Below are positions 4,994 through 9,326 of a stretch of 9,326 bases of DNA, one piece after another. This DNA is from an uncultured Clostridia bacterium. Lineage in GTDB: Bacteria; Bacillota; Clostridia; Oscillospirales; Oscillospiraceae. The notes beneath the pieces were generated by a model. It saw nothing but the letters and a program-made list of their open reading frames with translations. It was not told the DNA's origin and searched no databases. Made by a program: the position numbers and the translations under genes. Location: assembly GCA_946405655.1 (NCBI GenBank), contig CAMJHX010000039.1, positions 1 to 9,326 of the forward strand, given 5' to 3'. The stretch's first letter is position 1; each line of letters begins with the position of its first letter.

Positions 4994-6847
4994 ATGGGTA
5001 AAATTATTGGTATCGATCTCGGCACCACCAACAGCTGCGTGTCCGTCATGGAGGGCGGCGAGGCCGTCGTCATCCCGAACGCCGAAGGCAACCGCACCAC
5101 GCCGTCCGTCGTCGCTTTTGCGAAGAACGGCGAGCGCATGATCGGCCAGGCCGCCAAGCGTCAGGCCGTCACGAACCCCGACGGCACCGTCATGTCCATC
5201 AAGCGTGAGATGGGCTCCAACTACAAGGTCACCATCGACGGCAAGAGCTACACCCCGCAGGAGATCAGCGCGATGATCCTGCAGAAGCTCAAGAGCGACG
5301 CCGAGGCCTATCTGGGTCAGACCGTCACCGAGGCCGTCATCACCGTTCCCGCCTACTTCACCGACGCCCAGCGTCAGGCGACGAAGGACGCCGGCAAGAT
5401 CGCGGGTCTCGACGTCAAGCGCATCATCAACGAGCCGACCGCGGCCGCTCTGGCCTACGGTCTGGACAAGGAAACCGACCAGAAGATCATGGTCTATGAC
5501 CTCGGCGGCGGCACGTTCGACGTGTCCGTCCTCGAGATCGGCGACGGCGTCATCGAGGTTCTTGCCACCGCCGGCAACAACCGTCTCGGCGGCGACGACT
5601 TCGACAACGCGATCACCAACTACCTCGTGAGCGAGTTCAAGAAGAGCGAGGGCGTGGACCTCTCCGGCGACCGCATCGCCATGCAGCGTCTGCGCGAGGC
5701 CGCTGAGAAGGCGAAGATCGAGCTCTCCGGCGTGACCACCACGAACATCTCCCTGCCGTTCATCACGGCGGACGCCACCGGCCCGAAGCACCTGGACATC
5801 ACGCTCAGCCGCGCGAAGTTCAACGAGCTGACCGCCGACCTCGTCGAGAAGACCGCAGGCCCCGTGCGCCAGGCCATGAGCGACGCCGGCGTCACCGCGA
5901 GCGACCTGACGAAGGTCCTGCTCGTCGGCGGCTCCACCCGCGTTCCCGCCGTGCAGGAGATGGTCAAGCGTCTGACCGGCAAGGAAGGCTTCAAGGGCAT
6001 CAACCCCGATGAGTGCGTCGCGGACGGCGCGGCCATCCAGGGCGGCGTGCTCGGCGGCGACGTCGAGGGCATCCTGCTGCTGGACGTCACCCCGCTGAGC
6101 CTCGGCATCGAGACGCTGGGCGGCGTGTGCACCAAGCTCATCGAGCGCAACACCACCATCCCGACCAAGAAGAGCCAGATCTTCTCCACCGCCGCCGACA
6201 ACCAGACCTCCGTTGAGGTCAACGTCCTGCAGGGCGAGCGCGAGATGGCGCAGTACAACAAGTCCCTCGGCCGCTTCCAGCTCGACGGCATCGCCCCGGC
6301 GAGACGCGGCGTGCCGCAGATCGAGGTCACCTTCGATATTGACGCCAACGGCATCGTGAATGTCTCGGCGAAGGATCTCGGCACCGGCAAGGAGCAGCAC
6401 ATCACCATCACCTCCAGCACCAACATGTCGAAGGAAGACATCGACAAGGCCGTCAAGGAGGCCGAGCAGTTCGCCGCCGAGGACGCCAAGCGCAAGGAAG
6501 AGGTCGACGTCCGCAACCAGGGCGACCAGATGGTCTACCAGACCGAGAAGACCCTCGAGGAGCTGGGCGACAAGGTCGACGCCGCCGAAAAGGGCGAGAT
6601 CGAGTCGAAGCTCCAGAGCCTGAAGACCGCCCTCACCGGCACCGACACCGCCTCCATCAAGGCCGCGACCGAGGAGCTGACGCAGGCGTTCTACAAGCTC
6701 AGCGAGAAGATGTATCAGCAGGCGAACCCGCAGGGTCAGCCCGGCGCTGGCTTCGATCCCAGCAACATGGGCGGTCAGCCCGGCGGCAGCGACAATGGTC
6801 AGCAGTACTACGACGCTGACTACACCGTGGTCGACGACGACAAGTAA
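4994..6847 (+). CDS. dnaK: Molecular chaperone DnaK (Hsp70)
   Basis: Cytoplasmic ATP-dependent Hsp70 chaperone, working with GrpE and DnaJ encoded either side. The 617 residues lack the extra NBD segment found in proteobacterial DnaK, as is usual in Gram-positives. The ATPase domain (1 to about 355) shows IDLGTTNS at 7-14, INEPTAAALAYG at 145-156, DLGGGTFDVS at 169-178 and VGGSTRVP at 311-318. The interdomain linker is DVEGILLLDVTP at 356-367. The substrate-binding domain and helical lid follow, then a Gly/Gln-rich tail ending DYTVVDDDK. AGGAGG (4980-4985) is 8 nt before the ATG, a stronger site than that of hrcA, which fits a highly made protein. Codon use is strongly GC-biased and avoids TTA, CTA and TCA, which explains a very long open frame on the opposite strand. 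Confidence 0.99.
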   Translation: MGKIIGIDLGTTNSCVSVMEGGEAVVIPNAEGNRTTPSVVAFAKNGERMIGQAAKRQAVTNPDGTVMSIKREMGSNYKVTIDGKSYTPQEISAMILQKLKSDAEAYLGQTVTEAVITVPAYFTDAQRQATKDAGKIAGLDVKRIINEPTAAALAYGLDKETDQKIMVYDLGGGTFDVSVLEIGDGVIEVLATAGNNRLGGDDFDNAITNYLVSEFKKSEGVDLSGDRIAMQRLREAAEKAKIELSGVTTTNISLPFITADATGPKHLDITLSRAKFNELTADLVEKTAGPVRQAMSDAGVTASDLTKVLLVGGSTRVPAVQEMVKRLTGKEGFKGINPDECVADGAAIQGGVLGGDVEGILLLDVTPLSLGIETLGGVCTKLIERNTTIPTKKSQIFSTAADNQTSVEVNVLQGEREMAQYNKSLGRFQLDGIAPARRGVPQIEVTFDIDANGIVNVSAKDLGTGKEQHITITSSTNMSKEDIDKAVKEAEQFAAEDAKRKEEVDVRNQGDQMVYQTEKTLEELGDKVDAAEKGEIESKLQSLKTALTGTDTASIKAATEELTQAFYKLSEKMYQQANPQGQPGAGFDPSNMGGQPGGSDNGQQYYDADYTVVDDDK

Positions 6848-6857
6848 TAACGCTGTG

Positions 6858-6885
6858 ACTGGCGCACACCGACGTGTGCGCCAGT
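6858..6885 (+). other. Perfect hairpin between dnaK and dnaJ
   Basis: A 12-bp perfect stem (ACTGGCGCACAC / GTGTGCGCCAGT) with a 4-nt CGAC loop starts 11 nt after the dnaK stop and ends about 4 nt before the dnaJ Shine-Dalgarno. Only TTTG follows, so it is a poor intrinsic terminator. A role as partial attenuator, mRNA end stabiliser or processing site is inferred. Confidence 0.75.
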
Positions 6886-6901
6886 TTGTGAGGAAACACA
6901 T

Positions 6902-8053
6902 ATGGCAGAAAACAAACGAGATTACTATGAGGTGCTGGGCGTAGACAAGTCCGCCTCGGACGATGAGATCAAGAAGGCCTACCGAAAGCAGGCCAAGGCC
7001 AATCACCCGGATCTGCACCCGAACGACAAGGAGTGCGAGGCGCGGTTCAAGGAGATCAACGAGGCCTACGAGGTGCTCTCGGACGAGCAGAAGCGCAAGC
7101 TCTACGATCAGTACGGCCACGCGGCGTTTGACCCCAACGGCGGCTTCGGCGCAGGCGGCCCCGGCTTCGGCGGCTTCGGCGGCTTCGGCGGCTTTGGGGA
7201 CATCTTCGGCGATCTTTTCGGCGGCGGCTTCGGCGATATCTTCGGCGGCGGCGCGCAGCGCGGCGGCCCGAGAAAGGGCGAGAGCATCCGCGCGAGAGTG
7301 ACGGTGTCGTTCGAGGAGGCGGCCTTCGGCTGCAATAAGGAGATCAACATCGGGCGCGTGGAGCCCTGCCCCGACTGCGGCGGCAGCGGCGCTGCCAAGG
7401 GCACGAGCCCCGAGCAGTGTCCCGAATGCAAGGGCACCGGCTCGGTGCGCACGACGCAGCGCACCCCCTTCGGCATGGTCCAGTCCATGGGCGCGTGCAA
7501 GAAGTGCGGCGGGCGCGGCAAGATCGTGAAGAACCCCTGCCCCAAGTGCGGCGGCAGAGGCGCCGTGCGCAAGAACCAGAAGATCAACGTGAAGATCCCC
7601 GCCGGCATCGACGACGGTCAGACCATCTCGCTGCGCGGTCAGGGCAACGCCGGTCAGGACGGCGGCCCGCAGGGCGATCTGCTCGTGACCGTGATGGTCA
7701 AGCCCCATCCCCTCTTCGAGCGCGACGGCAACGCCGTGCTGCTCGAGATGCCCGTGACGTTCGCGCAGGCGGCGCTCGGCGCGGAGATCGAGGTGCCGAC
7801 GATCGACGGCAAGGTGAAGCTCACCATCCCCGAGGGAACCCAGCCCGGCAGCGTCTTCCGTCTGCGCGGCAAGGGCATCCCCTATCTGCAGAGCAAATCC
7901 GGCCGCGGCGATCAGTTCGTGACGATCTCGGTGAACGTACCGCGCGGCATGACGAACGCGCAGAAGGAAGCCCTTCGCGACTACGCCAGGGCCATGAACG
8001 AGGCCGTGCCGGAAGGCAAGGGCAGCATCTTCGGCGGCAAGAAAAAGAAATAA
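6902..8053 (+). CDS. dnaJ: Chaperone DnaJ (class A Hsp40)
   Basis: DnaJ delivers substrates to DnaK and stimulates its ATPase. The 383 residues have all class A parts. The J domain (about 5-72) has HPD at 35-37. A Gly/Phe-rich linker (about 80-120) is unusually repetitive, with GGF units. The zinc-binding domain has four CxxCxGxG repeats: CPDCGGSG 156-163, CPECKGTG 173-180, CKKCGGRG 199-206 and CPKCGGRG 213-220. The C-terminal peptide-binding domains follow, ending SIFGGKKKK. A TGAGGA lies about 8-13 nt before the ATG. The gene is last in the operon, 54 nt after dnaK. Its final 8 codons and stop form a 29-bp sequence repeated exactly at 9250-9278, suggesting that the 3' end served as an integration site. 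The integration leaves the protein sequence unchanged. Confidence 0.99.
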   Translation: MAENKRDYYEVLGVDKSASDDEIKKAYRKQAKANHPDLHPNDKECEARFKEINEAYEVLSDEQKRKLYDQYGHAAFDPNGGFGAGGPGFGGFGGFGGFGDIFGDLFGGGFGDIFGGGAQRGGPRKGESIRARVTVSFEEAAFGCNKEINIGRVEPCPDCGGSGAAKGTSPEQCPECKGTGSVRTTQRTPFGMVQSMGACKKCGGRGKIVKNPCPKCGGRGAVRKNQKINVKIPAGIDDGQTISLRGQGNAGQDGGPQGDLLVTVMVKPHPLFERDGNAVLLEMPVTFAQAALGAEIEVPTIDGKVKLTIPEGTQPGSVFRLRGKGIPYLQSKSGRGDQFVTISVNVPRGMTNAQKEALRDYARAMNEAVPEGKGSIFGGKKKK

Positions 8054-8054
8054 A
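8026..8054 (+). repeat. Left 29-bp direct repeat (att-like), within dnaJ 3' end
   Basis: It begins CATCTTCGGCGGC, includes the codons for dnaJ residues 376-383 and the stop, and ends one base later. It is identical to 9250-9278, and the identity breaks at both flanks (G versus T on the left, A versus C on the right). Confidence 0.9.
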
Positions 8055-8065
8055 AAAGTGATTTT

Positions 8066-8094
8066 CCACCGGCAGACACTGCCGGTGGTTTTTT
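8066..8094 (+). terminator. Intrinsic terminator after dnaJ (inside the putative element)
   Basis: A 10-bp perfect stem (CCACCGGCAG / CTGCCGGTGG, 3-nt loop) is followed by TTTTTTC. It lies 12 nt after the dnaJ stop and should end the heat-shock operon. It is on the element side of the left repeat, so if the integration model holds it was brought in by the element. Confidence 0.93.
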
Positions 8095-8144
8095 CTTATG
8101 AGGAGCTCTTTTCTTCAATTTCTGTTCAACGCTAAAACTAATTT

Positions 8145-8170
8145 AAACTCCCGGCGCAGCCGGGAGTTTT
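8145..8170. terminator. Second hairpin, likely bidirectional terminator
   Basis: An 11-bp perfect stem (AAACTCCCGGC / GCCGGGAGTTT) with a 3-nt loop. T runs follow on both strands (TTTT on plus, GTTTAAATT on minus). It may back up termination of both dnaJ and the convergent XRE gene. Confidence 0.7.
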
Positions 8171-8180
8171 GGTAAACAAT

Positions 8181-8218
8181 AACATCCCGAATCACGAATG
8201 AACGTGCTTCGGGATGTT
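8181..8218 (-). terminator. Hairpin at the end of the XRE regulator gene
   Basis: An 11-bp stem (AACATCCCGAA / TTCGGGATGTT) continues, after a mismatch, into CACG/CGTG with a 6-nt loop. It begins within the stop codon of the regulator gene and is followed on the minus strand by TTATTGTTT, so it is a plausible terminator. Confidence 0.7.
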
Positions 8219-8460
8219 TATTCGTCATCAAAGGTCGTCTCATTCATTTCAGGGAAATTAAGCAGTTCAGATACGGTCATATCCAATCCAACCGCTAATT
8301 TGTGAAGTGTTTTCAGCTTAGGATTTCTCGTCTTTCCCGCCATAATGTTTTCGACGGTACTCTGCGTTATTCCGCTAAGCGTAGCCAGCATGTTAACGGT
8401 AATTCCACGCTCATTGCATAGATCACTCAATCGCTTAATAATAACATCTGAATATGTCAT
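8218..8460 (-). CDS. XRE (Cro/CI-type) helix-turn-helix regulator
   Basis: An 80-residue protein that is essentially one XRE HTH domain. Helices 2 and 3 lie at about residues 22-29 (VNMLATLS) and 32-41 (TQSTVENIMA), followed by the conserved NPKLKTLHKLAVGLDMTVSELL. It ends in an acidic FPEMNETTFDDE tail. Small regulators of this form are common in Clostridia, on chromosomes and mobile elements alike. There is no separate sensor domain, so any signal must act through DNA or a partner. The start at 8460 is taken from the family pattern (MTYSDVI), and its ribosome binding site is weak (GGATAG). It is divergent from the zinc-ribbon gene, and the palindromes between them are its probable operators, so it likely represses both genes. 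Codon use is AT-rich, unlike dnaJ. Confidence 0.88.
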   Translation of the reverse strand: MTYSDVIIKRLSDLCNERGITVNMLATLSGITQSTVENIMAGKTRNPKLKTLHKLAVGLDMTVSELLNFPEMNETTFDDE

Positions 8461-8500
8461 CTGCTATCCGCCCGCCCCAATTTAGAGTTGTGATGGGTTT

Positions 8501-8530
8501 AGTATAGAAGATTTTGTTTTTGAATATTAA
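8501..8530 (-). promoter_or_regulatory. Possible promoter of the XRE regulator
   Basis: On the minus strand TATACT (8501-8506) is preceded after 18 nt by TTAATA (8525-8530), a weak -35. The -35 overlaps the left operator palindrome, consistent with self-repression. Confidence 0.5.
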
Positions 8531-8542
8531 CGGTGTACCGTT
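8529..8542. promoter_or_regulatory. Operator-like palindrome 1
   Basis: AACGGTGTACCGTT is a palindrome apart from its central two bases. It overlaps the first two bases of the plus-strand -35 box and the weak -35 of the XRE gene. With flanking TTAA it shares a 12-bp inverted match with palindrome 2. Confidence 0.75.
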
Positions 8543-8568
8543 GACAATTATTGTTTTTATGTTATAAT
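8541..8568 (+). promoter_or_regulatory. Promoter of the zinc-ribbon membrane protein gene
   Basis: Perfect TTGACA (8541-8546) and TATAAT (8563-8568) boxes are 16 nt apart, with TG before the -10 (extended box). A promoter this strong, boxed in by two operators, would normally be held repressed. Confidence 0.88.
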
Positions 8569-8582
8569 AACCGTACACCGTT
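8569..8582. promoter_or_regulatory. Operator-like palindrome 2
   Basis: AACCGTACACCGTT is the same motif as palindrome 1 with one half-site change. It lies directly downstream of the -10 box, covering the transcript start. Its centre is 40 bp from that of palindrome 1, close to four helical turns. Confidence 0.75.
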
Positions 8583-8608
8583 AATTTACAAGGAAAGAGG
8601 TCTTTATT

Positions 8609-9172
8609 ATGTTTTGCCCCAATTGTGGGTCTCAATTACCGGATGACGCTTCATTTTGCCCTGCGTGCAGCACTAAGATAACTTCTCCTGAAGTGTCTCA
8701 GAAGCAGACAAAAAGCATCCCAAACTCTGCGATTTTAATTGCCGCACTTTCTGTTTTGGCAATTGTCTTTTCATTTCTAAGATGGTTTGAAGTTCGGTAC
8801 CTGAACTATATTTCTGATAAATCCGCTTTCTCTATCATTGATTTATTCCGTATGGATCGAGATTTTTCAGATTTTGCTGGAAACAGCAGAAATATGACTG
8901 TCTCCTTTTTTCTGATTGGTGTTATTGCCGTATCTTTGGTCTATCTTCTTGGCGTAGTACGAATCCTCATGAATCAGCCAGAAAAAGCTTATCCGCTCAC
9001 TGGAGTGGCAAGTATCTTGGCGATTTGCTTTGCTGCAACCGTCTTCATCATTTCCCTTTCCAATGAAATGAAAATAATGGGATTTACAATCTGGTTTTAT
9101 CTCTATTTCATTGCCGCTCTCATCGACGGGATCATTTCATGGAAGTATGCCTTGGATCATTCACGGTCATAA
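8609..9172 (+). CDS. Zinc-ribbon protein with four predicted membrane helices (function unknown)
   Basis: A 187-residue protein I cannot assign to a known function. The N-terminus is a compact zinc ribbon, MFCPNCGSQLPDDASFCPAC (Cys3, Cys6, Cys17, Cys20). A polar linker follows, then four hydrophobic helices at about 40-59, 98-120, 129-150 and 156-178. Between helices 1 and 2 is a polar loop with FRMDRDFSDFAGNSRN. The zinc ribbon is presumably cytoplasmic. AAAGAGG (8594-8600) lies 8 nt before the ATG. A near-consensus promoter enclosed by two palindromes drives it, and the divergent XRE gene is the obvious regulator. Codon use (TTA, ATT, TTT, AAA) differs strongly from the heat-shock genes. 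It may be the cargo or effector of the putative element. Unrelated in sequence to the zinc-ribbon protein at 1380-2144. Confidence 0.82.
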   Translation: MFCPNCGSQLPDDASFCPACSTKITSPEVSQKQTKSIPNSAILIAALSVLAIVFSFLRWFEVRYLNYISDKSAFSIIDLFRMDRDFSDFAGNSRNMTVSFFLIGVIAVSLVYLLGVVRILMNQPEKAYPLTGVASILAICFAATVFIISLSNEMKIMGFTIWFYLYFIAALIDGIISWKYALDHSRS

Positions 9173-9174
9173 AT

Positions 9175-9207
9175 AAACTATCGCATCTCTCACTCTCGCG
9201 GTAGTTT
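9175..9207 (+). terminator. Hairpin after the zinc-ribbon gene, probable terminator
   Basis: A 10-bp stem with one G-U pair (AAACTATCGC / GCGGTAGTTT, 13-nt loop) begins 2 nt after the stop codon. Its U-tract is short. Confidence 0.55.
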
Positions 9208-9213
9208 GAATAA

Positions 9214-9239
9214 ATGGCGGCAGTTTTAACTGCCGTCAT
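9214..9239 (+). other. Second hairpin near the right end of the putative element
   Basis: A 12-bp stem with one G-U pair (ATGGCGGCAGTT / AACTGCCGTCAT) and a 2-nt loop. It ends 10 bp before the right 29-bp repeat. It could be a second terminator or an arm-type structure close to the recombination site. Confidence 0.5.
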
Positions 9240-9249
9240 AAGTGAAACT

Positions 9250-9278
9250 CATCTTCGGCGGCAAGAAAAAGAAATAAA
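9250..9278 (+). repeat. Right 29-bp direct repeat (att-like), copy of the dnaJ 3' end
   Basis: Identical to 8026-8054, including the dnaJ stop codon and one base after it. It has no dnaJ sequence before it, so it is a displaced copy rather than part of a second gene. Confidence 0.9.
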
Positions 9279-9282
9279 CAGC

Positions 9283-9320
9283 ACTGCTCCGGCTCAGACG
9301 CCGGAGCAGTTTTCTTTTTC
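9283..9320 (+). terminator. Intrinsic terminator, probably the original dnaJ terminator
   Basis: An 11-bp perfect stem (ACTGCTCCGGC / GCCGGAGCAGT, 6-nt loop) is followed by TTTTCTTTTTC. It lies 5 nt beyond the right repeat, the distance expected if it once followed the dnaJ stop directly. No other gene in the window reads into it from close by. Confidence 0.9.
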
Positions 9321-9326
9321 TCGCTA

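Larger units (their letters stand above)
8026..9278. mobile_element. Putative small integrated element at the dnaJ 3' end (no recombinase inside)
   Basis: A segment with a 1,224-bp repeat period is bracketed by exact 29-bp direct copies of the dnaJ 3' end. Inside, base composition and codon use change sharply: TTA and other A/T-ending codons are common here and TTA is absent from dnaK and dnaJ. It contains an XRE-type regulator and a divergent zinc-ribbon membrane protein with a shared control region and several hairpins. What is probably the native dnaJ terminator lies beyond the right repeat. Site-specific integration into a gene 3' end, with the core restoring the gene, is typical of tyrosine-recombinase elements. 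No integrase or transposase is present, so it could be a deletion remnant or an element moved in trans. An illegitimate duplication is the main alternative. Confidence 0.62.

Noticed and set aside
7140..7260. Repeated GGCTTCGGC units that could suggest a repeat array
   Set aside because: They encode the Gly/Phe linker of DnaJ in frame and have no spacer structure.
4934..7708. A 924-codon open frame on the minus strand opposite dnaK and the start of dnaJ
   Set aside because: It is codon-aligned with dnaK and dnaJ, which share one register, and stays open because these GC-biased genes avoid TTA, CTA and TCA. The translation is low-complexity Ala/Leu/Val/Arg with no recognisable domain. Long antisense frames over hsp70 genes are a known artefact.
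8435..8635. Minus-strand 66-codon open frame
   Set aside because: It covers the divergent promoter region and overlaps both real genes, with no ribosome binding site or family resemblance.
8026..9278. Insertion sequence interpretation of the repeat-flanked segment
   Set aside because: There is no transposase and no terminal inverted repeats just inside the direct repeats, and a 29-bp target duplication is much longer than usual for an IS. An att-type core fits better.

Overview
The window looks like chromosomal DNA of a fairly GC-rich member of the Clostridia, possibly Oscillospirales. The evidence is a lysine riboswitch ahead of dapA, a CIRCE-controlled hrcA-grpE-dnaK-dnaJ operon in the Gram-positive order, a DnaK of Firmicutes length, strong AGGAGG-type ribosome binding sites and a zinc-binding (CxC/CxxC) L31 protein. 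The genus cannot be fixed from the sequence alone.

Layout, left to right. Positions 1-863 (minus) hold nearly all of dapA, the first committed enzyme of lysine/diaminopimelate synthesis. Its roughly 430-nt leader (864-1294) carries a lysine riboswitch with an intrinsic terminator, read from a TTGACA-17-TAAAAT promoter. Positions 1380-2491 (minus) are a two-gene operon: an ArsC/Spx-like thioredoxin-fold protein, then a zinc-ribbon, single-pass membrane protein, with stop and start overlapping by one base. Positions 2560-2750 are gene-free and hold a 7-bp tandem repeat and several hairpins. Positions 2790-2990 (minus) encode ribosomal protein L31 (rpmE) with its own promoter, a structured leader and a strong terminator. 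Divergent from it, 3156-8094 (plus) is the class I heat-shock operon: promoter and CIRCE operator, hrcA, grpE (overlapping hrcA by 38 nt), dnaK, a perfect 12-bp hairpin, dnaJ and a terminator. HrcA represses its own operon through CIRCE. GrpE, DnaK and DnaJ are the nucleotide-exchange factor, Hsp70 and Hsp40 of one folding machine.

The most interesting region is 8026-9278. The last 8 codons and stop of dnaJ are duplicated exactly as a 29-bp direct repeat (8026-8054 and 9250-9278). These copies bracket about 1.2 kb of AT-richer DNA with different codon use. Inside are two divergent small genes, an XRE-type regulator and a four-helix zinc-ribbon membrane protein, with paired operator-like palindromes around a near-consensus promoter. 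A second terminator, just after the right copy, is probably the original dnaJ terminator. This is the arrangement expected of a small element integrated at the dnaJ 3' end with att-like repeats. No recombinase is encoded inside it, so it is either a deletion remnant or a non-autonomous element mobilised in trans. That reading is inference; the repeat, the composition shift and the gene content are directly visible.
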